DNA of 18,853 nt from Prevotellaceae bacterium UBA7017 (lineage in GTDB: Bacteria > Bacteroidota > Bacteroidia > Bacteroidales > Bacteroidaceae): NCBI GenBank assembly GCA_002449535.1, contig DJWZ01000020.1:9375-28227 (forward strand), read 5' to 3'. Numbering within the stretch: position 1 is the first letter of the stretch; every line of letters starts with the position of its first letter. Shown in pieces: positions 1 through 8,804 of this stretch. The notes beneath the pieces are model-generated. The model saw only the letters and a list, made by a program, of their open reading frames with translations, was not told the DNA's origin and searched no databases. The translations under genes were made by a program, and so were the position numbers.

Positions 1-41
1 CTCTAAAAAGTTGAATCTAAATTACATAAAAAGTAAATCTT
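1..41. other. Tail of an upstream transcript, no gene visible
   Basis: This AT-rich stretch contains several stop codons and no recognisable coding sequence. It lies directly before a strong terminator hairpin, so it is probably the 3' untranslated end of a gene outside the window. Confidence 0.5.
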
Positions 42-74
42 CCCCGCAAGGTATTCCCTTGCGGGGGATTTTTT
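42..74 (+). terminator. Rho-independent terminator
   Basis: Arms CCCCGCAAGG (42-51) and CCTTGCGGGG (57-66) form a perfect 10-bp GC-rich stem with a 5-nt loop, followed by six T (69-74). This is a textbook intrinsic terminator for a plus-strand gene left of the window. Only four bases separate the T-run from the ATG of the next gene at 79, so that gene has no room for a promoter or leader of its own downstream of the hairpin. Confidence 0.85.
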
Positions 75-78
75 AGTC

Positions 79-1263
79 ATGACAACAATATTTCTATTTT
101 TATCCATACTGGCAATAGTATTCTCAAAAGGCTACTTCAAGCATCGTTTGAGTGTTTTTGCAAAAGGAGCAGGACGTGAGAACCTACTCTTGATGATATG
201 GATATTCATACTGGCAGGTGCTTTCGCAAATAGCGCAAAACAGATGGGCAGCATAAATGATATGGTAAATCTTACACTTGCCATAGTACCATCTTCTGCT
301 ATCCTTGCAGGGTTATTTCTCGGAGCAGCTGTTATATCTTTGACCATAGGAACCAGTGTGGGAACAATAGTGGCAATGATGCCTATTGCTGTTGGTATTG
401 CCAATCAACTACACGAGTATGTTCCCTTTGTAGCTGCTATTGTCATTGGTGGCGCCTTCTTTGGAGATAATCTGTCATTTATTTCTGATACCACTATTTG
501 TGCCACTCAGTCACAAGGTTGTAAGATGAACGATAAGTTCCGCACGAATATCCGCATAGCATTACCTGCTGCCATCGTTGTCTTCATAGCATATATCTTT
601 TTGGGAAGTGAAATAGCCTCAGAGGCTATTGTTGGTGAAATTAATTTCTGGAAAGTATTACCATATCTCGTTGTGCTCATCGCAGCTATTGCTGGCGTCA
701 ATGTCCTTATTGTTCTCGTATCTGGAATATTGCTTACAGGTCTTGTCGGCATAATAAATGGCGACTATACCATACTTTCTTGGTCAAATGCAATGGGAGA
801 TGGTATAATGGGAATGGGGGAACTCATCATCATCACTATGCTGGCGGGTGGACTTCTTGAGGTTATTCGTGCCAATGGAGGAATAAAATTCATTATGGAC
901 AAAGTATTGCGTCATGTTCATTCACAACGTACAGCAGAATTGTCAATAGCCTTTATGGTGAGCATTGTTGATATGCTAACAGCAAACAATACTGTTGCCA
1001 TTATTTCCGTCGCAGGAATATCGAAGGATATTTCTGTTAGATATCACCTCGACAATAGGCGGGTAGCCAGCATTCTTGATACCTTCTCATGTATCATGCA
1101 GGGTATAATACCTTATGGAGCACAGATGTTGATGGGTGCTGCTCTTGCAAATATTTCTTCCGTCGATATTATGCCTTATTTATATTATCCATATGTATTG
1201 GCTATTTTTGCTACTGGAAATATAGTTTTCCAAGGAACTTTTGCAAGAAAACAGATAAAATAG
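79..1263 (+). CDS. NhaC-family Na+/H+ antiporter, possibly 5'-truncated
   Basis: A 394-residue integral membrane protein that would exchange Na+ for H+ across the inner membrane. It is hydrophobic throughout, with about ten predicted helices. The segments LLLMIWIFILAGAFANSAK (about residues 36-54), ISLTIGTSVGTIVAMMP (about 86-102) and GGAFFGDNLSFISDTT (about 123-138) match conserved stretches of Bacteroidota NhaC-type antiporters. From memory, relatives are about 430-440 residues with one more N-terminal helix. The reading frame here opens only at position 37 (stop at 34-36) and the first ATG is at 79, so about 40 residues seem to be missing. The start directly follows a terminator. The gene may be a 5'-truncated remnant, a shortened but working form, or read through from upstream. 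It has no evident link to the xylan genes. The family call is fairly firm; the truncation is inference. Confidence 0.75.
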   Translation: MTTIFLFLSILAIVFSKGYFKHRLSVFAKGAGRENLLLMIWIFILAGAFANSAKQMGSINDMVNLTLAIVPSSAILAGLFLGAAVISLTIGTSVGTIVAMMPIAVGIANQLHEYVPFVAAIVIGGAFFGDNLSFISDTTICATQSQGCKMNDKFRTNIRIALPAAIVVFIAYIFLGSEIASEAIVGEINFWKVLPYLVVLIAAIAGVNVLIVLVSGILLTGLVGIINGDYTILSWSNAMGDGIMGMGELIIITMLAGGLLEVIRANGGIKFIMDKVLRHVHSQRTAELSIAFMVSIVDMLTANNTVAIISVAGISKDISVRYHLDNRRVASILDTFSCIMQGIIPYGAQMLMGAALANISSVDIMPYLYYPYVLAIFATGNIVFQGTFARKQIK

Positions 1264-1370
1264 GACGGAAAAATCGTGATTTTATTTAAGAATATTAGTA
1301 AAAATGTTACTTTGACACATAGGGTGATATAAATGGTACAAATAAGAAAGGCTATATAAAATAAGCTTTG

Positions 1371-1378
1371 TAATTTTG
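1371..1378 (+). promoter_or_regulatory. Candidate Bacteroidota -7 box upstream of GH43
   Basis: TAATTTTG followed by C fits the Bacteroidota -7 consensus TAnnTTTG. No TTTG-type -33 element is seen about 20 nt upstream, so only half of the promoter is supported. Transcription would start near 1385. Confidence 0.5.
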
Positions 1379-1457
1379 CATCCAGAAAACCAAAGATGGT
1401 AAGGTTTGTAAAAATTATATTGTAATAGTTAGTTAATAGTAGTTTATTTTTATCGGT

Positions 1458-1492
1458 GGGGTCAGCGTTGTGAAATGGTGACCTCTTTTTTT
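1458..1492 (+). terminator. Terminator-like hairpin in the GH43 leader
   Basis: Arms GGGGTCA (1458-1464) and TGACCTC (1479-1485) pair over 7 bp with one G-T wobble around a 14-nt loop, followed at once by seven T (1486-1492). It could end transcripts leaving the antiporter gene. Because it lies between the candidate promoter at 1371 and the GH43 start at 1521, it could also act as an attenuator of GH43. Confidence 0.55.
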
Positions 1493-1520
1493 CGCCTTTT
1501 TGTAATATACCTTATATATA

Positions 1521-3113
1521 ATGAAAACATTTCTATTTATATTTATCTCTGCTTTTTTAGAAATCAGTAGCATTTCAGCTGAGAAGTTTGTAAACCCTGT
1601 ACTCTATGCAGATGTTCCAGATCCTGATGTTATTCGTGTGGGGGACGACTTTTACATGGTAAGCACAACGATGCATCTGATGCCTGGGGCTCCCATTATG
1701 AAGTCTCGAGATCTTGTGAATTGGGAAATCGTTAGCTATGTCTTTGACAAACTTACAGATACTCCTAATTACGACATGCAAGGCTGTACAGCTTATGGTA
1801 GGGGACAATGGGCAACTTCATTGCGTTATCACAAGGGTCGTTTCTATGTTCTTTTTTCACCTAATGATAAACCCTGGAAGTCATATATCTATGAAGCAGA
1901 TTCAGCAGAAGGCCCTTGGCGAATAGTGTCAAGACCTAAACATTTTCACGATAATTCGCTGCTCTTCGATGAGGTGAATGACAAAGTATATGTCTTTTAT
2001 GGTACAGGGCAGGTGAGACAGCTGAAGAATGATCTCAGCGATGTGGAGCCTGGAGGTATAGATACAAAGATTTTCGAGCGAGATGAGACGGAGAATGGTC
2101 TGCTTGAGGGAAGTCGTGCCATAATGCATAATGGACGCTATTATCTGCTTATGATTAGCTGGCCTCGAGGAGGCTTGCGTCGTCAGGTGTGTTATCGAGC
2201 AGACAAGATAACAGGTCCGTGGGAAAAGAAAGTTATTTTGGAGGATAATTTCGACACCTATGGAGGAGTAGGACAGGGAACAATTGTTGACGGTCCTGAC
2301 GGACGTTGGTGGGGCATCATATTTCAAGATAGAGGTGGAGTAGGGCGAGTACCTATTCTGATGCCCTGCCGTTGGATAAATGGGTGGCCAATGCTGGGAG
2401 ATGAACAGGGACATATAGCAAAGGTAATGGATAGACCTATTAGTGGGCAAGAGTCAAAGTCTATAGTTGCTTCAGACGATTTCAACAGTAATATATTGAA
2501 ATTAGAGTGGCAATGGAACCATAATCCGATAGACAAAGCCTGGTCACTCAAAGAACGTAAAGGATGGTTAAGGCTGAAGACATCGCGCCAAGTGGAAAAC
2601 CTATATGTGGCTCCAAATACTATTTCACAGCGTATGATAGGACCTAAAAGTATAGCAACAGTAAAGATTGACTTCAGTAAGATGAAGGATGGTGATTGTG
2701 CAGGTTTTGCTGCCTTTAATGGACATTCTGGAGTAATGACAGTAGAGCGAAACGGGAAAGACTATATTCTGACAATGACTAATCAGACAGTAAATCTTCG
2801 GGATAGTGATAAAGCTGTGACAAGTGTTGACAGTGAAGAGATAGAGCGTATAACCCTAAATAAAACGACTTTGTGGTTACAAATAGAGGCAGATTTTACA
2901 AACCATAAAGAATGTGCATCCTTCTCATTTAGTGAAGATGGAAAAATTTTCCGAAAAATAGGACAAGACTTTAGAATGCGTTTTGACTATAGGCGGTTCT
3001 TTATGGGAACAAGATTTGCTATTTTCAACTATGCTACCAAGAAAACAGGTGGTTATGTGGATGTAGATAACTTTGATATTGTTGTTAAAAATGATGTCAA
3101 AGAAAAGATGTAA
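1521..3113 (+). CDS. Secreted GH43 beta-xylosidase / alpha-L-arabinofuranosidase
   Basis: A 530-residue exported enzyme expected to release xylose or arabinose from xylan fragments in the periplasm or at the surface. Residues 1-20 form a signal peptide ending SISA; there is no lipobox cysteine. Residues about 23-305 are a GH43 five-bladed propeller. The catalytic base is probably D34 in DVPDPDV, the pKa-modulating Asp D144 in HDNSLLFDE, and the general acid E196 in LLEGSRA. GGVGQGTIVDGPDGRWW (248-264) is a further typical segment. Residues about 315-525 form the C-terminal beta-sandwich common in this GH43 type. The length is normal for such two-domain enzymes and all three catalytic acids are present. 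Xylosidase and arabinofuranosidase activity cannot be told apart by eye. The gene has its own candidate promoter and lies 165 nt before the GH115 gene. Confidence 0.88.
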   Translation: MKTFLFIFISAFLEISSISAEKFVNPVLYADVPDPDVIRVGDDFYMVSTTMHLMPGAPIMKSRDLVNWEIVSYVFDKLTDTPNYDMQGCTAYGRGQWATSLRYHKGRFYVLFSPNDKPWKSYIYEADSAEGPWRIVSRPKHFHDNSLLFDEVNDKVYVFYGTGQVRQLKNDLSDVEPGGIDTKIFERDETENGLLEGSRAIMHNGRYYLLMISWPRGGLRRQVCYRADKITGPWEKKVILEDNFDTYGGVGQGTIVDGPDGRWWGIIFQDRGGVGRVPILMPCRWINGWPMLGDEQGHIAKVMDRPISGQESKSIVASDDFNSNILKLEWQWNHNPIDKAWSLKERKGWLRLKTSRQVENLYVAPNTISQRMIGPKSIATVKIDFSKMKDGDCAGFAAFNGHSGVMTVERNGKDYILTMTNQTVNLRDSDKAVTSVDSEEIERITLNKTTLWLQIEADFTNHKECASFSFSEDGKIFRKIGQDFRMRFDYRRFFMGTRFAIFNYATKKTGGYVDVDNFDIVVKNDVKEKM

Positions 3114-3114
3114 A

Positions 3115-3149
3115 AAGATATGGTTTTTATGTTTCATGTTACATATCTT
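3115..3149 (+). terminator. Weak hairpin after GH43
   Basis: AAGATATG (3115-3122) and CATATCTT (3142-3149) form an AT-rich 8-bp inverted repeat directly after the GH43 stop, with a 19-nt loop and a few T after it. It may be a weak terminator or a 3'-end stabilising hairpin. The low GC content and large loop keep confidence low. Confidence 0.3.
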
Positions 3150-3214
3150 TCAATATGGTACATGAGAAAAAGTTAATGTTATATTAAATAATGGGAGAAA
3201 GTGATAAAAATTAG

Positions 3215-3222
3215 TACCTTTG
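3215..3222 (+). promoter_or_regulatory. Candidate Bacteroidota -7 box upstream of GH115
   Basis: TACCTTTG followed by C matches the TAnnTTTG -7 consensus exactly. A clear -33 TTTG is not seen. Transcription would start near 3230, giving a leader of about 50 nt before the ATG at 3279. It would drive GH115-xylB-xylA and perhaps further genes. Confidence 0.6.
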
Positions 3223-3278
3223 CACCATAAAACAATAAATTGTTAAACTTAAATCAATATTTCGAAAGAAAAATATCT

Positions 3279-5840
3279 ATGGGCAAAGCGAGATTTATAC
3301 GAAGGGTTGTTGCAGTTGCAATAACATTGGCGTTGACTTCGTTGAGTGTTTCAGCGGCAGAGAAATTTGTGTCTTTTGACAAGGGAGACAAAATGCTTTG
3401 CAAAAAAGGCGAGACATTCGGCATAGTGGTCAGCAATAAAGATAATATTGCAGTAAAAATAGCAGCAAAGAATCTTGCAAATGACCTGAAGGCGGTTATA
3501 GATGCAAATGCTGAGATAATATCAGAGAAATCAGCAGAATCAGTAAGAATAGTCATCGGAACTGTAGGAAAGAGCAGTGTTATTGATGCCCTTGTGAAGG
3601 AAGGTAAAATTGATGGTAAGGAACTCAGGGGAAAGATAGAGAAATATATTATCACCTTATGTGACGGAAATCTTGTGATAGCAGGTTCTGACAGACGTGG
3701 AACTGTATATGGCATATATGAGGTGTCACGCCAGATAGGAGTTTCGCCTTGGTATTACTGGATGGATGTTCCTGTTAAAAAACAGAATACTATATATATA
3801 AACAGAGGCGTTTTCACCGATGGGGAACCCACTGTCCGTTATCGTGGTATCTTCCTCAACGATGAGGCTCCATGTCTTACTACATGGGTTAAGAATACTT
3901 TTAAGACAAATTTTGGAGGACATGAATTCTATGCAAAGGTATTTGAATTGGTCCTTCGTCTAAAGGGCAATTATATTTGGCCTGCTATGTGGTCTTGGGC
4001 CTTTTATGCAGATGATCCGCTAAATATGAAGACAGCGGATGATATGGGTGTGATGATAGGAACTTCGCATCATGAGCCAATGGCACGTTCGCAGAAAGAA
4101 TGGCATGGACATTCTGACGATCCTAATGCTGACGCACAGGATCTGAAGAGCCGTCAGAACGACACACATCAGTGGAACTATGAAACCAACAAAGAAGGAC
4201 TTGACAAATTTTGGCGTGGTGGAGTAGAACGCAATAAGCATACAGAAGATATTATTACTATCGGAATGCGTGGTGATGGTGATATGGCGATGAGTGAAGA
4301 TAGAAACACAAAACTCCTTGAGAGTGTTGTGAAGAATCAGCGCAAGATAATAAGTCAGGTTCATGGCAAGCCTGCCAAGGATGTGCCACAACTATGGGCT
4401 CTTTATAAAGAGGTGCAGGATTACTATGATGATGGCATGAGGGTTCCTGATGATGTCATTATGCTATTGTGCGACGATAACTGGGGTAACGTGCGTCGTG
4501 TGCCTAATGCAAAGGAGCGCAAGCATCCAGGTGGATGGGGACTCTATTATCATGTGGATTATGTTGGAGCACCACGTAATAGTAAGGTGCTTAACTGCAC
4601 ACCAATACAAAATATGTGGGAGCAGTTGTCATTGGCTTACGAGAATGGTATAGATAAACTATGGATTTTAAATGTCGGTGACCTCAAACCTATGGAGTAT
4701 CCTATACAGTTATTTATGGACCTTGCTTGGCAAGGAACTGGGAAATATACTCCTACTACACTTGTTTCAAATCATACAGTCCCATTCTGTGCAAGTATTA
4801 TAGGCGAAACGGAGGCAAAAGAGGCAGCTGCCATCTTGAATAGATATTGCAAATTGGCTGGACGTGTGACTCCAGAGATGCTGGATGCAAATACATATAA
4901 CCTTTCCTCTGGTGAGTGGGCTCAAGTGGTAGATGAATGGAAAACCCTTGAGTTGCAAGCATTGAGACAATATGCAAGGGTTTGCCCTAAAGCTCGTGAC
5001 GCATATTTCCAGCTGATATTGTTCCCTGTACAATTCATGTGTAATCTGTATGACATGTATTATGCTCAGGCAATGAACAATAAGTTGTATAAAGATGGTG
5101 ATGCTGCAATGGATTATTGGGCAGAGAGATGCGAAAAAGCCTTTAAGCGCGATGCGGAGCTCATGAGGCAATATAATCAGGATATTGCCGGAGGAAAATG
5201 GGATGGCATGATGATACAGAAGCATATAGGATATACTTCATGGAACGATAGTTTCAAAGCGGACATACAACCAAAAGTATATCGTGCGGAAAATGTCACA
5301 AATGTCTTTGACGAAAATTCTAAGGGCTATGTGGCAATGGAAGCTGAGCATTATAATAGCAAGACAGACGGACAGGGAGCACAATGGACTGTGATACCTG
5401 ATATGGGTCGCACTTTGAGTGCAGTAACGTTAATGCCACAGACAGGTGACGTAAGGAATGCATCACTGACATATAAGTTCATTTATAAAGGAAAAGCAAA
5501 GAAGGCAAAGGTGCATATCGTTACCAAGTCAACGCTGGATTACCTCAATAAAGGTGGTTTGACCTATTCTATTAAAATGGATGAAGGAAATCTTGTATCC
5601 GTAAACTTTAATAGTGATATGAATGAAGCTCCTGAAAATATATATGACAAGTATTATCCAACGATTGCCCGTCGTGTTATAGAAAAGGTGGTAGAGGTTC
5701 CTGTGTCTGAAACATCTGACTCAATGCATTCTCTGACATTTATTCCTAACGACCCTGGTATCGTGCTTGAGAAGATAGTGGTGGACTTCGGAGGATATAA
5801 GAAACAATATCTCTTTGGAAAGGAAAGCCTGAGAAAGTAA
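3279..5840 (+). CDS. GH115 xylan alpha-(4-O-methyl)-glucuronidase
   Basis: An 853-residue exported enzyme that removes (4-O-methyl-)glucuronic acid side chains from glucuronoxylan, including internal residues. I chose the ATG at 3279 over an in-frame TTG at 3240, because the ATG begins directly with a signal peptide (residues 1-26, RRVVAVAITLAL core, ending SVSA) and lies about 50 nt after the -7 box. Residues about 28-175 are the N-terminal domain. The catalytic barrel, about 183-500, carries family segments YRGIFLNDEAP (188-198), LKGNYIWPAMW (228-238), GTSHHEPMAR (261-270) and LLCDDNWGN (397-405). A helical region follows, then a C-terminal beta-sandwich (about 685-853). Length matches the Bacteroides GH115 enzymes. 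E378 in YKEVQDYY is a plausible catalytic acid, but I could not align it. The gene is 39 nt before xylB and probably cotranscribed with it. Confidence 0.92.
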   Translation: MGKARFIRRVVAVAITLALTSLSVSAAEKFVSFDKGDKMLCKKGETFGIVVSNKDNIAVKIAAKNLANDLKAVIDANAEIISEKSAESVRIVIGTVGKSSVIDALVKEGKIDGKELRGKIEKYIITLCDGNLVIAGSDRRGTVYGIYEVSRQIGVSPWYYWMDVPVKKQNTIYINRGVFTDGEPTVRYRGIFLNDEAPCLTTWVKNTFKTNFGGHEFYAKVFELVLRLKGNYIWPAMWSWAFYADDPLNMKTADDMGVMIGTSHHEPMARSQKEWHGHSDDPNADAQDLKSRQNDTHQWNYETNKEGLDKFWRGGVERNKHTEDIITIGMRGDGDMAMSEDRNTKLLESVVKNQRKIISQVHGKPAKDVPQLWALYKEVQDYYDDGMRVPDDVIMLLCDDNWGNVRRVPNAKERKHPGGWGLYYHVDYVGAPRNSKVLNCTPIQNMWEQLSLAYENGIDKLWILNVGDLKPMEYPIQLFMDLAWQGTGKYTPTTLVSNHTVPFCASIIGETEAKEAAAILNRYCKLAGRVTPEMLDANTYNLSSGEWAQVVDEWKTLELQALRQYARVCPKARDAYFQLILFPVQFMCNLYDMYYAQAMNNKLYKDGDAAMDYWAERCEKAFKRDAELMRQYNQDIAGGKWDGMMIQKHIGYTSWNDSFKADIQPKVYRAENVTNVFDENSKGYVAMEAEHYNSKTDGQGAQWTVIPDMGRTLSAVTLMPQTGDVRNASLTYKFIYKGKAKKAKVHIVTKSTLDYLNKGGLTYSIKMDEGNLVSVNFNSDMNEAPENIYDKYYPTIARRVIEKVVEVPVSETSDSMHSLTFIPNDPGIVLEKIVVDFGGYKKQYLFGKESLRK

Positions 5841-5879
5841 AGTATATAGTTTAGAATTTAAAGTAAAATAAATAAAGAA

Positions 5880-7355
5880 ATGTTATTAGGATTTGATGTA
5901 GGTTCATCAAGCGTCAAAGTATCGCTTGTAGATGTTAAGACAGGAAAGACAGTAGCATCTGCATTTTGCCCTGATAAGGAGGCTCCCATCAAGGCAAAGA
6001 AGGCTGGATGGGCAGAACAAGACCCAGAAAGTTGGTGGCAGTATGCCAAGCAGGCATTATGCAAAGTGGCAGAACAGAGCAGCAAGCCTTTGTCTGAAGT
6101 AAAGGCGATAGGTATTTCATATCAGATGCACGGACTTGTTTGTGTAGATAAGAATGGCAAACCATTAAGAGATGCCATCATTTGGTGTGACTCTCGTGCT
6201 GTTCCCTATGGCGAGGAAGCTTTCAAAAGCCTTGGAGAAGAGAAATGCCTTTCACATCTGCTGAACTCTCCAGGTAACTTTACTGCTGCAAAGTTGGCGT
6301 GGGTGAAAGAAAATGAGCCAGAGGTATATAATAATATATATAAGGTAATGTTGCCTGGTGATTATCTTGCTCTCAAGTTAACAGGTAAGATTACAACAAC
6401 AGTCAGCGGTCTGTCAGAAGGTATGATGTGGGATTTCAAGGAGAAGAAGCCTGCAGAGTTTCTCTTTGACTACTATGGATTCCGTCATGACATCATTGCG
6501 GATATAGTACCAACGTTTGCCGTACAGGGTAATGTTAGTGCAGAAGCTGCAAAAGAATTAGGCATTCCAGAAGGAACCCCTGTCAGCTACAGAGGTGGTG
6601 ACCAACCTAACAATGCTCTCTCATTGAATGTCTTGGAGCCTGGAGAAATAGCTGCTACAGGTGGCACGTCAGGTGTCGTATATGGTGTGTTAGGAGATGT
6701 GAACTATGACCCAAAGAGCAGGGTGAATACCTTTGCTCACGTAAACTATACAGAAGACAAGACGCGTCTTGGGGTACTATTATGCATAAATGGCACAGGT
6801 ATCCTGAATGCATGGATGAAACGTACTGTCGCACCAGAAGGTATTTCGTACGCAGAGATGAATGACCTTGCCGAGAGTGTGCCAGTAGGAGCCGAAGGTC
6901 TGTCGGTTATTCCGTTCGGAAATGGTGCAGAAAGAGTCTTGGAGAACAGAAACCCTGGTGCTTCATTGCACGGGATAAACTTCAATATTCATACAAAGGC
7001 GCATGTTGTGCGTGCCGCTCAGGAGGGTATAGCCTTCTCTTTTGCATACGGAATGGAAATAATGCAGCAGATGGGAATGAACATTAAAACCATCAAGGCA
7101 GGGCATGCAAACTTGTTCCTGTCACCATTGTTCAGGCGCACCTTAGCAGCTGTTACAGGAGCAACGATAGAACTGTATGAAACAGACGGCAGTGTGGGTG
7201 CAGCGAAAGGTGCTGGTATAGGAAGTGGCATATATAAAGACAGTAATGAGGCTTTTGCTACTTTACGCTTGATAGAGACAGAGAATCCTGTTTCCGACAC
7301 GAAACCTTATAAAGAGGCATACGAGCGTTGGAAAGAAGTAATGGAAAAATTGTAA
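5880..7355 (+). CDS. xylB: Xylulokinase
   Basis: A 491-residue cytoplasmic FGGY-family kinase that phosphorylates D-xylulose to xylulose-5-phosphate, feeding the pentose phosphate pathway. The N-terminal phosphate-binding motif is FDVGSSSVK (5-13). Substrate-side motifs are YQMHGLV (81-87) and IIWCDSRA (100-107). The probable catalytic base is D241 in YRGGDQPNNA, and the C-terminal ATP-binding lobe includes ATGGTSGVV (259-267). The length is typical and no signal peptide is present. The start is the first ATG, 39 nt after the GH115 stop with no promoter between. Its place between GH115 and xylose isomerase argues for D-xylulose rather than another FGGY sugar. Confidence 0.93.
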   Translation: MLLGFDVGSSSVKVSLVDVKTGKTVASAFCPDKEAPIKAKKAGWAEQDPESWWQYAKQALCKVAEQSSKPLSEVKAIGISYQMHGLVCVDKNGKPLRDAIIWCDSRAVPYGEEAFKSLGEEKCLSHLLNSPGNFTAAKLAWVKENEPEVYNNIYKVMLPGDYLALKLTGKITTTVSGLSEGMMWDFKEKKPAEFLFDYYGFRHDIIADIVPTFAVQGNVSAEAAKELGIPEGTPVSYRGGDQPNNALSLNVLEPGEIAATGGTSGVVYGVLGDVNYDPKSRVNTFAHVNYTEDKTRLGVLLCINGTGILNAWMKRTVAPEGISYAEMNDLAESVPVGAEGLSVIPFGNGAERVLENRNPGASLHGINFNIHTKAHVVRAAQEGIAFSFAYGMEIMQQMGMNIKTIKAGHANLFLSPLFRRTLAAVTGATIELYETDGSVGAAKGAGIGSGIYKDSNEAFATLRLIETENPVSDTKPYKEAYERWKEVMEKL

Positions 7356-7414
7356 GAACAACAATAAAAAATTAAAAACGTAAAAAAGTTTAACCTAAAA
7401 AAACAAAGAAAAAA
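7356..7414 (+). other. A-rich leader of xylA
   Basis: The 59 nt between xylB and xylA are almost purely A/T, with a long A-rich run just before the ATG and no Shine-Dalgarno motif. Such A-rich leaders are usual for strongly translated genes in Bacteroidota. No promoter or terminator is visible, so xylB and xylA are probably cotranscribed. Confidence 0.5.
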
Positions 7415-8731
7415 ATGGCAAAAGAGTATTTTCCTCAGATTGGTAAGATTCCATACGAGGGTCCAGAATCAAAGAATCCAATGGCATTCCACTATTATGA
7501 CGCTGAGCGCGTAGTAGCAGGTAAGAAAATGAAAGACTGGATGCGTTTCGCAATGGCATGGTGGCACACACTATGTGCAGAAGGCGCTGATCAGTTTGGT
7601 GGTGGTACAAAGACATTCCCTTGGAACCAAGGTTCTGATGCTGTTGAGATAGCAAAGCAAAAGGCTGATGCTGGATTTGAGATAATGCAGAAGCTTGGAA
7701 TTCCCTATTACTGTTTCCATGACATCGACCTTGTAAGCGAAGGTTCTTCAATAGAGGAGTATGAGGCAAATTTGAAGGCAATCACCGACTATCTGCAGGA
7801 GAAGATGAAGGAAACAGGCATCAAACTGTTGTGGTCAACAGCAAATGTATTCGGCAATGCACGATATATGAATGGTGCTTCTACAAATCCAGACTTTGAT
7901 GTTGTTGCACGTGCTATTGTGCAGATTAAGAATGCTATTGACGCCGGCATTAAGCTTGGTGCTGAGAATTATGTATTCTGGGGTGGCCGTGAGGGTTATA
8001 TGTCACTCTTGAATACAGATCAGAAGCGTGAAAAGGAACATATGGCAACAATGCTGGGCATGGCACGCGACTATGCTCGTAGCAAGGGTTTCAAGGGTAC
8101 ATTCCTGATTGAGCCAAAGCCAATGGAGCCATCAAAGCATCAGTATGATGTAGATACAGAGACTGTTATCGGTTTCTTGAAGGCTCATGGACTTGATAAG
8201 GACTTCAAGGTGAACATTGAGGTGAACCATGCTACTCTCGCTGGTCATACATTTGAGCACGAACTGGCTTGTGCTGTTGATGCTGGTATGTTGGGTTCTA
8301 TTGATGCAAACCGTGGAGATGCCCAGAACGGATGGGATACAGACCAGTTCCCAATTGACAACTATGAGTTGACTCAGGCATGGATGCAGATTGTCCGCAA
8401 TGGTGGTCTCGGCACAGGCGGTACAAACTTTGATGCTAAGACACGCCGTAACTCTACCGATTTGGATGATATCTTCATTGCTCACATCAGTGGTATGGAC
8501 GCATGTGCCCGTGCATTGCTTAATGCTGTAGAAATTATGGAGAAATCACCGATTCCATCAATGCTTAAAGAGCGTTATGCTTCTTTTGACAGCGGTATTG
8601 GTAAAGACTTCGAAGACGGCAAGTTGACCCTTGAGCAGGTTTACGAATACGGCAAGAAAGTTGGTGAGCCAAAGCAGACTTCTGGTAAGCAAGAGCTTTA
8701 TGAGACAATAGTTGCTCTTTATACAAAATAG
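7415..8731 (+). CDS. xylA: Xylose isomerase
   Basis: A 438-residue cytoplasmic class II xylose isomerase that converts D-xylose to D-xylulose with two divalent metal ions. Its (beta/alpha)8 barrel is complete and the key residues are visible: H102 and D105 in CFHDIDLVSEG, the VFWGGREGY segment (187-195), E233 and K235 in LIEPKPMEPSKHQYD, E269 and H272 in IEVNHAT, D297 in SIDANRGD, D308 and D310 in DTDQFP, and D340 in NFDAKTRR. It is the first step for the xylose released by the surrounding xylan enzymes, and the xylB product acts next. It is one of the most confident calls in the window. Confidence 0.97.
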   Translation: MAKEYFPQIGKIPYEGPESKNPMAFHYYDAERVVAGKKMKDWMRFAMAWWHTLCAEGADQFGGGTKTFPWNQGSDAVEIAKQKADAGFEIMQKLGIPYYCFHDIDLVSEGSSIEEYEANLKAITDYLQEKMKETGIKLLWSTANVFGNARYMNGASTNPDFDVVARAIVQIKNAIDAGIKLGAENYVFWGGREGYMSLLNTDQKREKEHMATMLGMARDYARSKGFKGTFLIEPKPMEPSKHQYDVDTETVIGFLKAHGLDKDFKVNIEVNHATLAGHTFEHELACAVDAGMLGSIDANRGDAQNGWDTDQFPIDNYELTQAWMQIVRNGGLGTGGTNFDAKTRRNSTDLDDIFIAHISGMDACARALLNAVEIMEKSPIPSMLKERYASFDSGIGKDFEDGKLTLEQVYEYGKKVGEPKQTSGKQELYETIVALYTK

Positions 8732-8804
8732 TTTGATAGTTTATTAGTTAAATAGGTGTTATTAGGTTAGTAGGTTGACCTTATACCATTGAATATTAAA
8801 AGAA
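8732..8804 (+). other. Short xylA-GH98 spacer of degenerate repeats
   Basis: This 73-nt AT-rich spacer is made largely of loosely repeated GTT/TATTAG-type units, such as GTTATTAG followed by GTTAGTAG and GTTGACC. TACCATTG (about 8785-8792) differs by one base from the -7 consensus, but no convincing -33 element is seen. Whether GH98 is read from xylA or from its own promoter is open. Confidence 0.35.

Larger units (their letters stand above)
1264..1520 (+). other. Intergenic leader region before the GH43 gene
   Basis: This 257-nt non-coding stretch holds a candidate -7 box (1371-1378) and, further down, a terminator-like hairpin (1458-1492). I see no small open reading frame worth calling. 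If the promoter is real, the GH43 mRNA carries a leader of roughly 135 nt. Confidence 0.6.

Noticed and set aside
1929..2450. Open frame of 173 codons on the minus strand opposite GH43
   Set aside because: It lies wholly opposite a gene with clear family motifs, and its peptide shows no domain, signal peptide or promoter.
3240..3278. Upstream TTG as the start of GH115
   Set aside because: It would put 13 polar residues before the signal peptide; the ATG at 3279 gives a normal signal peptide.
5841..5879. Promoter between GH115 and xylB
   Set aside because: The 39 nt are AT-rich but contain no TAnnTTTG box or -33 element.
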